From Phaeodactylum tricornutum CCAP 1055/1 (Eukaryota; Bacillariophyta; Bacillariophyceae; Surirellales; Neidiaceae), in assembly GCF_000150955.2 (NCBI RefSeq), contig NC_011669.1, forward strand, positions 2,238,993 through 2,302,992: DNA of 64,000 nucleotides. Reading direction: 5' to 3'. Every line of letters starts with the position of its first letter. Position 1 is the first letter of the stretch. The notes under the pieces were generated by a model, which did not search any database, was not told the DNA's origin, and saw nothing but the letters and a program-made list of their open reading frames with translations. The position numbers and the translations under genes were made by a program. This document shows, piece after piece, positions 29,519-38,521 of the stretch.

Positions 29519-31711
29519 CTATTTTCCTAGTTTTAGAGTACTAAGAAAAGGTGAAATCGCCCTTTCTTTGCATTCCAAACTGAGTTTGGCTGCTTTCAAA
29601 CCAAACAGAATAGCGTCTTCCATCGACTTTCCCTCTAAAATTGCGTGTATAAAAGCTCCACAGAGGGAATCGCCAGCTCCAGTACTATTCTGAACCACAT
29701 TGCATTCCCGTGCAGGGAAATGACGAAATGCGAAACGGTTATTCTCAATCTTGGAAGCGTAGAAAACTCCTTTCGCGCCAACTGTAACAATAAGATGCGC
29801 TTCGTCCGGGTGCATTCGTTCCAAAACGCTCTGCGCAAGTGGCCGTGTTTCTGCGAAGGCATCGTCGTGTAGTAGCGTGTCCAAATCTTCGTCCGTGTTC
29901 AACCATCCATCCGCCATTGCAGAAAGCTCTCCAATGTTAGGGAAAGCGACTGAGATACACGACATTAATTTGTCGTCTCGGCCAACATCAGAGGCTTTGG
30001 GGAAGCTAGTCGGTTCAAAGTATACCTTTGTGTCCAGCGTGATTGCCAGTAGGGCGGTTTCTCGTAGCACTTCTATGGGAGGATTAGCATCCATCAGGAA
30101 AATGGCCGCATGTTGCAATACTTCCTTGGGTGGTGGCTGGATAGCATCCAAAACTCGTGTATCGGCGCATGCCACATGAAGATCGCCATCGGCTTGCAAA
30201 ATAGCAAGATAGGTCGCCGAGTTTAAACTATCTACAACTCGAACAGTATCGCGGCAATCTCGCATATTGCATTCATTTTCCAGTCGATCGAGTAACGCAA
30301 AGCCTCTAGCGTCTTTGCCAACTGCCGAATACAAGGCTGGTTTGGAACCCAGTCGTCCTAGAGATTCAGCCACATTTCGGGCCACTCCACCATCCGATTC
30401 AGAGCAAACGGCCCGGTTGGAAGTTTTCGGAACGAGCTCACACCCTAAAGCTGCCTTGGCGATCACATCAAGGACAATGCCTCCCATGATGACAATCCGT
30501 GAGTGAGGAATTGCGCTGGTGGGTTTGGCAATACAATCCGTGAGATTGGCAGTGCTTCTCCTTCGCTGCTCCGCGATCGCAATTGCAATGTCTGCGCCGA
30601 CTCTAGCGTTGTTTCGCACCAGCGACAAATTGCTACGTAAGGAATCACCACCGGTCAGCTCCGACACACGCTTTAATATAAATGGAGTTACGGCTTGGCC
30701 GACAATGCTCGGATCAACGCTAGCTTCTTGTAGCGCACGTTGAATCGCCTCTTCCACATTAGCACCGGCGGGGTCCATATTGGGGACCCCAACCAGCATT
30801 CCGTGTGGTAAATTCAAATCCCTGGCCACGTTGTAGGCAGCAGCGATTGTATCGGCATCCTCCATTCGACAAGAGGCCGGCACTCCAGAATGCGGTGAAA
30901 AGAATGCGGGAAACTCGTTAGATCGGTACGAAACAACCGGAACACCGTTTGTTTCTAAAACTTCCAGCGTGCGAGGGATGTCTAAGATGGACTTGATCCC
31001 GGCTGACACTACCACTACCGGAGTACGTGCTAATTCGTGTAAATCAGCCGAGACATCCATACTGACGTGACCGTCACGGTGCACACCACCGATTCCGCCC
31101 GTGACAAAAGTGGAGATGCCGGCCAAGTGAGCTAGTCGCATTGTAGACGCTACTGTCGTGGCCCCCCAATAGTTCGTATGACTTACGCCTTGTTTGCGGC
31201 GCCCATGTTGTGCCAAGAACAGAGACAGCTCGCGCGTGGAGCATTTTTGTACCCGATTTTGTTGTTTCGCCACGGCCAAGTCTTCCAATTCTTCCCATGT
31301 TAATCCAATTTTACAAACTCCATTTTGGACGGCAACTGTGGCTGGTTCAACCCCCTTATCCCGGAACAACTGCACTAGTGTGCGACATAGCTCAACGTTT
31401 TCTGGATAAGGAAGGCCATGTGCGACAATGGTCGATTCCAAGGCCACTACAGGACGCTGCTCAGAAAGCGCTTGTTGCACAGATTCATGCACTTGGATCG
31501 AATTATCGTCGGAAGGGCGTAGAAGTGGCGACCATGCTGACTGCGCGGATGATGAATATCCGCGCGAACTGTCACTTTCGAAAAGGCCCACCTTTGAGGA
31601 TGGCGAACTCAATCTTCGGGAAAAGGAGGATTCTACGCTCGTAGAAAACGCAGCAAAAACTTGTTTTCGGTGGGAACTCAGGCCAGCTGCATGTATTGCA
31701 ACAGAAGCGCG
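29519..31711 (-). CDS. Pseudouridine-5'-phosphate glycosidase / pseudouridine kinase fusion (copy 1, start in gap)
   Basis: A bifunctional pseudouridine catabolism enzyme. The N-terminal PsuG part contains VVALESTIVAHGLPYPEN, a GATTVASTM segment, FVTGGIGGVHRDGH and SAGIKSILDIPRTLEVLE, with the catalytic Lys in the last. The C-terminal PfkB-type kinase (PsuK) has a GGVARNVAESLGRLG motif and the NSTGAGDSLCGAF anion hole and catalytic Asp. The kinase makes pseudouridine 5'-phosphate and the glycosidase splits it to uracil and ribose 5-phosphate, so the fusion runs both steps. In copy 2 the frame begins 117 bp further upstream. The matching start would fall in the N gap, so 31612 is only the first visible ATG (697 residues). 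Two substitutions near the N-terminus, N/K and Q/R, separate the copies. Confidence 0.85.
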   Translation of the reverse strand, partial: RASVAIHAAGLSSHRKQVFAAFSTSVESSFSRRLSSPSSKVGLFESDSSRGYSSSAQSAWSPLLRPSDDNSIQVHESVQQALSEQRPVVALESTIVAHGLPYPENVELCRTLVQLFRDKGVEPATVAVQNGVCKIGLTWEELEDLAVAKQQNRVQKCSTRELSLFLAQHGRRKQGVSHTNYWGATTVASTMRLAHLAGISTFVTGGIGGVHRDGHVSMDVSADLHELARTPVVVVSAGIKSILDIPRTLEVLETNGVPVVSYRSNEFPAFFSPHSGVPASCRMEDADTIAAAYNVARDLNLPHGMLVGVPNMDPAGANVEEAIQRALQEASVDPSIVGQAVTPFILKRVSELTGGDSLRSNLSLVRNNARVGADIAIAIAEQRRRSTANLTDCIAKPTSAIPHSRIVIMGGIVLDVIAKAALGCELVPKTSNRAVCSESDGGVARNVAESLGRLGSKPALYSAVGKDARGFALLDRLENECNMRDCRDTVRVVDSLNSATYLAILQADGDLHVACADTRVLDAIQPPPKEVLQHAAIFLMDANPPIEVLRETALLAITLDTKVYFEPTSFPKASDVGRDDKLMSCISVAFPNIGELSAMADGWLNTDEDLDTLLHDDAFAETRPLAQSVLERMHPDEAHLIVTVGAKGVFYASKIENNRFAFRHFPARECNVVQNSTGAGDSLCGAFIHAILEGKSMEDAILFGLKAAKLSLECKERAISPFLSTLKLGK

Positions 31712-31761
31712 NNNNNNNNNNNNNNNNNNNNNNNNNNNNNNNNNNNNNNNNNNNNNNNNNN
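31712..31761. other. Assembly gap (50 N)
   Basis: Fifty N lie between the end of copy 1 and a retroelement-bearing sequence. The left flank is 18 bp short of the expected start codon of the PsuG-PsuK gene. Confidence 0.95.
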
Positions 31762-31782
31762 CTGTTTTGGGTCTCGACCGTT

Positions 31783-31915
31783 ACCATGCTTGGAAGCATG
31801 GTTACTATGGCAAACTTGCCCACGGTAGTGTGCACAATACCGTGGGATTGATGAAAATGGTCCACGGTAATGCTTAAGACCGTGGAACTGGACCACGGTG
31901 GTTTTGGCACCGTGG
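31783..31915. repeat. Cluster of four perfect hairpins next to the gap
   Basis: Four inverted repeats follow each other. They are accatgctt/aagcatggt (31783-31802, 2-nt loop); cccacggta/taccgtggg (31819-31846, 10-nt loop); tccacggt/accgtgga (31861-31886, 10-nt loop); and ccacggtg/caccgtgg (31893-31915, 7-nt loop). The last three share the same CCACGGT/ACCGTGG arms with different loops. Confidence 0.8.
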
Positions 31916-32776
31916 AACTTGATGAAACTGAATAGATTTGGCTTTAGTTTAGAGCTTATAAATCTTAACAACGATTGTGTGAAAACCATATTTGTTAGTT
32001 TGTATCTCTTTGTTAGAAGCCAGACGAGTCTTGATCACCTCGTGCTGTCTTCAGAAGCCAGGAGATACTTGACCATTGTCACAAGATACTCGGCTTTGGG
32101 AATGACGAGAAAGATGTGGCCGTGATTGCCGTCGCTGAATTCGGATTCGATAGATTCAGCGTTGTTGTTAAGCTCCCACTGCATTTTACGTAGGTTTTCG
32201 TACGTTGGATACGAAGTTGTAGTTGCAATGGGTGTTAGCGTGGTGTGAGGGAACAAATCCATGAGGCATGTAGTTGTAGTGATGGGTGTCATGATGATGA
32301 CGGTAGAAATCAAGGCAAGCGGTCAAATCTTGTGAAATCGCTGGAGTGTGTTGGCCGGATTGGTTAGATTGGTAACTTTTCGTGGCAGGCAACGGGAAGA
32401 GTAACGAGGTGGTCGTTGAAGGTGTTGTAAGGAGATAACGTGAGGGAATTGACTTTCTTATTAGTTCTATTGATGAGCTCTACAAACGCAAGAACGCGAA
32501 TGATGGAAATCGATGAACTAATAAGAATTATGAGTCGATTGAGAATCGCTATTTGGTTTGTATGGCTCGGAGACACTCTCAATGACTGGTTTGAATGGCA
32601 ATGACATGTTTGAAATGTCAGCGGGAAGACTAGAATGCCCGGTTGGCGTTCTTGTCTTGTAAGTACTTGTGATTTGAATCGGGATACTATAAGTAGACCC
32701 GTGACTGATAGGGTAACTGTCATCAGTACCGTAACTGATAGGGATAGGATGATTGGGCTCGATCTTCATATCAACA
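31916..32776 (-). mobile_element. CoDi-like Copia fragment: 5' LTR and start of gag, minus strand
   Basis: Read on the minus strand, an LTR starts TGTTGATATG at 32776 and runs to about 32400. A gag-like frame (32035-32313) with SYPTYENLRKMQWELN and DGNHGHIFLVIPKAEYL follows, typical of the N-terminal gag region of diatom CoDi elements. Only the 5' end of the element is present before the hairpin cluster and the gap. The LTR resembles the one at 6944-7260, so both come from related CoDi copies. The fragment is incomplete, and I did not see a second LTR or its other flank. Confidence 0.75.
32400..32776 (-). repeat. CoDi-like LTR abutting copy 2 (left end approximate)
   Basis: The TG end of the LTR is at 32776 and copy 2 homology starts at 32777. 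The shared LTR block is the segment around TTTCCATCATTCGCGTTCTT, seen also near 7213. The inner end near 32400 is estimated, because no second LTR of this copy is present. Confidence 0.65.
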
Positions 32777-32913
32777 CAACAACCGTCGGCAAATCAGAAA
32801 TATTACCACCATGACGGCGATACGCATCGCATCATCTATACACTTCACCACTACACAAAGGACTTACAGTTAACAAACAAATGCATTGAGTGGGCATGTA
32901 ACGAGCTCAAATT

Positions 32914-34779
32914 TTGTGCGACATGCATAGTTCCCTCTTCTTTTACGCAGCTTTCTACTCTGTGTACAGAGGCGTTGTCGATAATGTGTCTGCCCTACAG
33001 TTAATCAACCCGATTTCACTTGTTAGACGAAACGGTTCTTCGAGTTCAAGTAATAGGCGTTTCCTTAGTCGGTGTTCAAAAAGTTCCGAGAGGGAACCTT
33101 GTAGAGTGGTTGTGGTTGGAGGAGGTTGGGCTGGTTTCACCGCAGCAGATACTTTGGCAAGAGCATCTTCGAATGTATCAGTTACCCTCTTGGATGCGTC
33201 ACAGAGGGGCCCCGGAGGACTAGCAGGTGGCTGGAGAACGCCCAAGACTGGCCGGCCCGTCGAAGCAGGAATTCATGGCTTTTGGAGAGAGTATCGTAAT
33301 ACGTTTGCCATGATTGAAAACATTGGTTTAGACCTTGACGATGTCTTGACAAATTTCACACCGTCAATTTTGGTTTCGGAAAATGGACGCGTCGCCCTCG
33401 CACCCGTCCTCGGCAATACAATGGACAAGCCAAATCATCTACAAGCCAACAACCTGGACTGGTCTAATCCTCGCAGCCTGTTGGAGCAAATAGCGCCTTT
33501 GTTGCCGTCGCCTTTAGATGTTGCTTTGTTGGCTGATTTCAATCCCGACTCGGAACTCTCCATTGCCGACAGAATCAGCGGTATCGGGTTGCTTGGTGCA
33601 TGGGCCGACTTTGTACAAGAAGACCGCGACTCTTGGGAAAGATACGACAAGATATCAGCTGAAAACTTGTTTCGCTCGATTGCATCGATTTCACCAAACT
33701 TATACCGCGACTTGGTCGCTCCTCTTCTTCATGTTTTACCAATGACCCCAGGATACGACTGCTCCGCAGCTGCAGCGCTATCCTGCTTCCACTTCTTTGC
33801 ACTACAATCTCGAGGTGCGTTTGATGTACGCTGGTGCCGTGGGAGCATTTCGGAACGCATCTTCAATCCCTGGGTTGAGAAGCTGAGGGAAAGCGGCAAT
33901 GTTTGCATTCAAGGCTCCGCTCGGGTGACATCCATTGAACACTATGGCGGAGAGTACACGGTAATGATCAACAACAAGGTGTCCGTTACATGTGATGCTG
34001 TTGTTCTTGCCGTTGGCGCCACAGCGGCAGGAAGATTGATTGATTCGTGTCCACCACTGCAGAAGATTCCGAATCTAGCTTCAAAGTGGAAAGAACTTCG
34101 TGGTGTGAGCTGTGTAGCGGTTCGTCTCTTCTTTGCAGAACTTCCGCCGAGTCTTGCCTCTGCTATGAGCGACTCTCCTGTTGTCGTATGCGGGCCGAAT
34201 ATTGGGGGAGCCCCGCAACTCGTTGAGACTGGCTTTTGCATCTACGATCTGTCTCGATTGCAAGATGACTTCAAGGGCGGCGGTTTTGTGGGATTGGAGG
34301 TCGATTTTTTCCGGGCGGATGCAATTGCAAAAATGAGAGATGGCGACATTATCAAGCTTACATTGGATGCTGTCCAAACAGCACTTGGAGTCGAAAGCAT
34401 CGACATGGAGCTCGTCGAAGATTCGGCGGTTATCAGAGCCCTAAATGCTGTATCGCATTTTTGCGTCGGATCGGCAAGCAAGTCACCTCCCGTGAGGATT
34501 ACGAATGGGCTCTACATTTGCGGCGATTGGGTTGATCGAAGCGGGCATGCGTCGTGGAGCACCGAGAAGGCTGTGGTTACTGGTTTACAGGTGGCCAACG
34601 CAATTGACAGAGACTTTGGATTGGATTGTAGGCAAGCAGTTATTCCCGCTGCTGCCGATACCCCGCAACTCATGGGCTTGCGAAAGGCTGCCAAGGCATG
34701 GCGCAATGCATCACCTCCGCGATCGTTCCCAGTGTCACCGTGGTTACCCTTAAAGCAGTTTCGCCGTCGGATTGAATAG
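32914..34779 (+). CDS. FAD-dependent oxidoreductase, carotenoid-desaturase-like (copy 2)
   Basis: A 621-residue protein with the same FAD motifs as copy 1 (GGGWAGFTAADTL at the N-terminus, LYICGDWVDRSGHASWS near the C-terminus). It is seven residues shorter at the N-terminus because of the 21-bp indel. The differences I noticed are Leu/Pro (SCLPLQ in copy 1, SCPPLQ here) and Ala/Ser (PVAPW in copy 1, PVSPW here). If the two copies are alleles, this is the second haplotype of the same gene, and it then lies just downstream of the CoDi LTR, about 140 bp from the start codon. Confidence 0.7.
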   Translation: MCDMHSSLFFYAAFYSVYRGVVDNVSALQLINPISLVRRNGSSSSSNRRFLSRCSKSSEREPCRVVVVGGGWAGFTAADTLARASSNVSVTLLDASQRGPGGLAGGWRTPKTGRPVEAGIHGFWREYRNTFAMIENIGLDLDDVLTNFTPSILVSENGRVALAPVLGNTMDKPNHLQANNLDWSNPRSLLEQIAPLLPSPLDVALLADFNPDSELSIADRISGIGLLGAWADFVQEDRDSWERYDKISAENLFRSIASISPNLYRDLVAPLLHVLPMTPGYDCSAAAALSCFHFFALQSRGAFDVRWCRGSISERIFNPWVEKLRESGNVCIQGSARVTSIEHYGGEYTVMINNKVSVTCDAVVLAVGATAAGRLIDSCPPLQKIPNLASKWKELRGVSCVAVRLFFAELPPSLASAMSDSPVVVCGPNIGGAPQLVETGFCIYDLSRLQDDFKGGGFVGLEVDFFRADAIAKMRDGDIIKLTLDAVQTALGVESIDMELVEDSAVIRALNAVSHFCVGSASKSPPVRITNGLYICGDWVDRSGHASWSTEKAVVTGLQVANAIDRDFGLDCRQAVIPAAADTPQLMGLRKAAKAWRNASPPRSFPVSPWLPLKQFRRRIE

Positions 34780-34874
34780 AATAGTAGAGAGAATTTTTTC
34801 AACATCAAGTTTAATGGTGTAGTGTACATTATCATACAGCTAGCCTAAAATTCGCCAAGATTGAACTAAGGAAT

Positions 34875-35501
34875 TCAGGAAAACGAAAAGTAAAATGAAG
34901 GCTCGTCTTCATCAATCCTTGTTTTCAATTCGAAGCCTATCGGAACGTTTAATTTGCGAAGCGTACGAAAAGCGAAAATGAGCACCGCAATGGTCAGTAC
35001 AAAAACTTCCAATGCCTTATATACACGAATGGCACGTCCAGTGCCCGGATGTGTAAAAATGATACCACTCTGTTCGTCTTCGTCATCTTCCTGCTCGTCT
35101 GGAACTGCGGTAATGGAACTTATATCCCCGCTATCAATGGTCTGCGTGGTGACGCCGGAATTAATACTTCTATTCGTTGCGGATTTCCTTTCGTCTCCGA
35201 CAAGCTCTGTGGGATCGCAGAAGCCGTAATGTAGTGCTCTTTTCAAGTTTGTGTATGGGTGTACGTTGATAACAGCTTCCAACCCTCTGGATGAGGGACT
35301 TATTTTATAAGACGACGATTGTGAAGCGCTGTCGTCTACAAGAATCTGTGTGTTCCCATCCGGAACAGAGCTGAGACTTTGCCGAGGCCGACAAAACCCA
35401 ATCAGAAATTCGTTGACGTTTTTGAACGGCGCAAACTCGACTGGGTTCAGTTCCAATAACGGACTGTCGTCGCACACTTCACCGTGTTCTGCGTGGCTCA
35501 T
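34875..35501 (-). CDS. Hypothetical one-TM protein (copy 2)
   Basis: The protein is identical in sequence to the 208-residue protein of copy 1: a polar, acidic head, one hydrophobic helix near residues 163-178 and a short C-terminal tail. Family unknown. Confidence 0.5.
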   Translation of the reverse strand: MSHAEHGEVCDDSPLLELNPVEFAPFKNVNEFLIGFCRPRQSLSSVPDGNTQILVDDSASQSSSYKISPSSRGLEAVINVHPYTNLKRALHYGFCDPTELVGDERKSATNRSINSGVTTQTIDSGDISSITAVPDEQEDDEDEQSGIIFTHPGTGRAIRVYKALEVFVLTIAVLIFAFRTLRKLNVPIGFELKTRIDEDEPSFYFSFS

Positions 35502-36013
35502 CGTGTGCTCGTGTGACTTGGTGTTCTGCTCTCCACCTTCCGGACGGTTTTATTGCGAGAGACGCTGCTTCTGACTTTGGGTCGCTGTAAGCCTTCTTGA
35601 CAAGAATGGGTTAATGGGATTTCAAACGATTTGAGATTACTAGACGCGGCCTTTCCAAATGATGATTGCCGCTGGTCAAACACCACCGGTAGCTAGTGTA
35701 CCCGTTCACTGAACACAAAACAAGCGAGTTTCTTTTCTCCCGCCACACGTGTCGAAAGTTAGATCGCATCGATCGTGTGCTGACATTTTACATTATTATA
35801 GCCTATCGTGGAAGGCTAATTTCCGGTTTCGGCGAGACTAACATAAACGCAATCCCGGGGTATCAAAGAGCAACACCACTGTAGTCTGGCAGTCTATCCG
35901 GTCATAGCTCTTTTTGTTATGCACGTGCTCTTATACGCTACTCCAAGTCGAATGCCAAACTGAAGGTAACAGACACCTGCGTGTAAGACTTCTCATACAT
36001 CTTTCATAGTTTC
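35502..36013. other. Intergenic stretch in copy 2
   Basis: This is the same sequence as the intergenic stretch of copy 1 and holds nothing recognised. Confidence 0.5.
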
Positions 36014-38224
36014 CTATTTTCCTAGTTTTAGAGTACTAAGAAAAGGTGAAATCGCCCTTTCTTTGCATTCCAAACTGAGTTTGGCTGCTTTCAAACCAAA
36101 CAGAATAGCGTCTTCCATCGACTTTCCCTCTAAAATTGCGTGTATAAAAGCTCCACAGAGGGAATCGCCAGCTCCAGTACTATTCTGAACCACATTGCAT
36201 TCCCGTGCAGGGAAATGACGAAATGCGAAACGGTTATTCTCAATCTTGGAAGCGTAGAAAACTCCTTTCGCGCCAACTGTAACAATAAGATGCGCTTCGT
36301 CCGGGTGCATTCGTTCCAAAACGCTCTGCGCAAGTGGCCGTGTTTCTGCGAAGGCATCGTCGTGTAGTAGCGTGTCCAAATCTTCGTCCGTGTTCAACCA
36401 TCCATCCGCCATTGCAGAAAGCTCTCCAATGTTAGGGAAAGCGACTGAGATACACGACATTAATTTGTCGTCTCGGCCAACATCAGAGGCTTTGGGGAAG
36501 CTAGTCGGTTCAAAGTATACCTTTGTGTCCAGCGTGATTGCCAGTAGGGCGGTTTCTCGTAGCACTTCTATGGGAGGATTAGCATCCATCAGGAAAATGG
36601 CCGCATGTTGCAATACTTCCTTGGGTGGTGGCTGGATAGCATCCAAAACTCGTGTATCGGCGCATGCCACATGAAGATCGCCATCGGCTTGCAAAATAGC
36701 AAGATAGGTCGCCGAGTTTAAACTATCTACAACTCGAACAGTATCGCGGCAATCTCGCATATTGCATTCATTTTCCAGTCGATCGAGTAACGCAAAGCCT
36801 CTAGCGTCTTTGCCAACTGCCGAATACAAGGCTGGTTTGGAACCCAGTCGTCCTAGAGATTCAGCCACATTTCGGGCCACTCCACCATCCGATTCAGAGC
36901 AAACGGCCCGGTTGGAAGTTTTCGGAACGAGCTCACACCCTAAAGCTGCCTTGGCGATCACATCAAGGACAATGCCTCCCATGATGACAATCCGTGAGTG
37001 AGGAATTGCGCTGGTGGGTTTGGCAATACAATCCGTGAGATTGGCAGTGCTTCTCCTTCGCTGCTCCGCGATCGCAATTGCAATGTCTGCGCCGACTCTA
37101 GCGTTGTTTCGCACCAGCGACAAATTGCTACGTAAGGAATCACCACCGGTCAGCTCCGACACACGCTTTAATATAAATGGAGTTACGGCTTGGCCGACAA
37201 TGCTCGGATCAACGCTAGCTTCTTGTAGCGCACGTTGAATCGCCTCTTCCACATTAGCACCGGCGGGGTCCATATTGGGGACCCCAACCAGCATTCCGTG
37301 TGGTAAATTCAAATCCCTGGCCACGTTGTAGGCAGCAGCGATTGTATCGGCATCCTCCATTCGACAAGAGGCCGGCACTCCAGAATGCGGTGAAAAGAAT
37401 GCGGGAAACTCGTTAGATCGGTACGAAACAACCGGAACACCGTTTGTTTCTAAAACTTCCAGCGTGCGAGGGATGTCTAAGATGGACTTGATCCCGGCTG
37501 ACACTACCACTACCGGAGTACGTGCTAATTCGTGTAAATCAGCCGAGACATCCATACTGACGTGACCGTCACGGTGCACACCACCGATTCCGCCCGTGAC
37601 AAAAGTGGAGATGCCGGCCAAGTGAGCTAGTCGCATTGTAGACGCTACTGTCGTGGCCCCCCAATAGTTCGTATGACTTACGCCTTGTTTGCGGCGCCCA
37701 TGTTGTGCCAAGAACAGAGACAGCTCGCGCGTGGAGCATTTTTGTACCCGATTTTGTTGTTTCGCCACGGCCAAGTCTTCCAATTCTTCCCATGTTAATC
37801 CAATTTTACAAACTCCATTTTGGACGGCAACTGTGGCTGGTTCAACCCCCTTATCCCGGAACAACTGCACTAGTGTGCGACATAGCTCAACGTTTTCTGG
37901 ATAGGGAAGGCCATGTGCGACAATGGTCGATTCCAAGGCCACTACGGGACGCTGCTCAGAAAGCGCTCGTTGCACAGATTCATGCACTTGGATCGACTTA
38001 TCGTCGGAAGGGCGTAGAAGTGGCGACCATGCTGACTGCGCGGATGATGAATATCCGCGCGAACTGTCACTTTCGAAAAGGCCCACCTTTGAGGATGGCG
38101 AACTCAATCTTCGGGAAAAGGAGGATTCTACGCTCGTAGAAAACGCAGCAAAAACTTGTTTTCGGTGGGAACTCAGGCCAGCTGCATGTATTGCAACAGA
38201 AGCGCGATGGCCTATTCGATTCAT
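36014..38224 (-). CDS. PsuG-PsuK bifunctional pseudouridine catabolism enzyme (copy 2, complete)
   Basis: The complete 736-residue form has the same glycosidase and PfkB kinase motifs as copy 1 (STIVAHGLPYPEN, FVTGGIGGVHRDGH, SAGIKSIL; later GGVARNVAE and NSTGAGDSLCGAF). The first 40 residues (MNRIGHRASVAIHAAGLSSH, then several Arg, Ser and no acidic residue) look like a mitochondrial targeting peptide. That would place pseudouridine degradation in mitochondria, while in plants the two enzymes are separate proteins in peroxisomes. The order glycosidase-kinase is the one seen in fused eukaryotic proteins. Start at 38224 is the first ATG of the frame. Confidence 0.85.
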   Translation of the reverse strand: MNRIGHRASVAIHAAGLSSHRKQVFAAFSTSVESSFSRRLSSPSSKVGLFESDSSRGYSSSAQSAWSPLLRPSDDKSIQVHESVQRALSEQRPVVALESTIVAHGLPYPENVELCRTLVQLFRDKGVEPATVAVQNGVCKIGLTWEELEDLAVAKQQNRVQKCSTRELSLFLAQHGRRKQGVSHTNYWGATTVASTMRLAHLAGISTFVTGGIGGVHRDGHVSMDVSADLHELARTPVVVVSAGIKSILDIPRTLEVLETNGVPVVSYRSNEFPAFFSPHSGVPASCRMEDADTIAAAYNVARDLNLPHGMLVGVPNMDPAGANVEEAIQRALQEASVDPSIVGQAVTPFILKRVSELTGGDSLRSNLSLVRNNARVGADIAIAIAEQRRRSTANLTDCIAKPTSAIPHSRIVIMGGIVLDVIAKAALGCELVPKTSNRAVCSESDGGVARNVAESLGRLGSKPALYSAVGKDARGFALLDRLENECNMRDCRDTVRVVDSLNSATYLAILQADGDLHVACADTRVLDAIQPPPKEVLQHAAIFLMDANPPIEVLRETALLAITLDTKVYFEPTSFPKASDVGRDDKLMSCISVAFPNIGELSAMADGWLNTDEDLDTLLHDDAFAETRPLAQSVLERMHPDEAHLIVTVGAKGVFYASKIENNRFAFRHFPARECNVVQNSTGAGDSLCGAFIHAILEGKSMEDAILFGLKAAKLSLECKERAISPFLSTLKLGK

Positions 38225-38521
38225 ATGCTGGCGAGAAAATGTACCTAGAGATCAACAAGCCAATTTCAGAAACGATAGGAAGGAGAAATGAAAGAGTTCG
38301 GAAAGTCGACCCTCACAGGAAACGATTTTTGGCTTGATTATGGATATACCACGACCTTGAGATAGCACATGAACCAAAATAAGTTTGTTTGGTTTGCTTG
38401 GTTGGTTGCTTTGGGCTCACTTTTTCGTTGATGTAACTGTAAACGAAACGTAAATCGCTGCTTCCTTTGCCGCAATAGAAGAAATACAAAGGAAATCATC
38501 AGCTGCAAAACGAGGTCGACG

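Larger units (their letters stand above)
26261..31711. repeat. Duplicated three-gene block, copy 1 (ends at assembly gap)
   Basis: The block is nearly identical to 32777-38206. I see about a dozen single-base differences in 5.4 kb and one 21-bp indel near 26402. Homology begins at 26261 and runs without loss into the N gap at 31712. Confidence 0.9.
32777..38206. repeat. Duplicated three-gene block, copy 2
   Basis: This is the counterpart of 26261-31711 with the same gene order and strands. Its left end is exactly the base after the CoDi LTR. Copy 2 lacks 21 bp near 32914 that copy 1 has, and it continues past the point where copy 1 ends into unique sequence. Confidence 0.9.
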
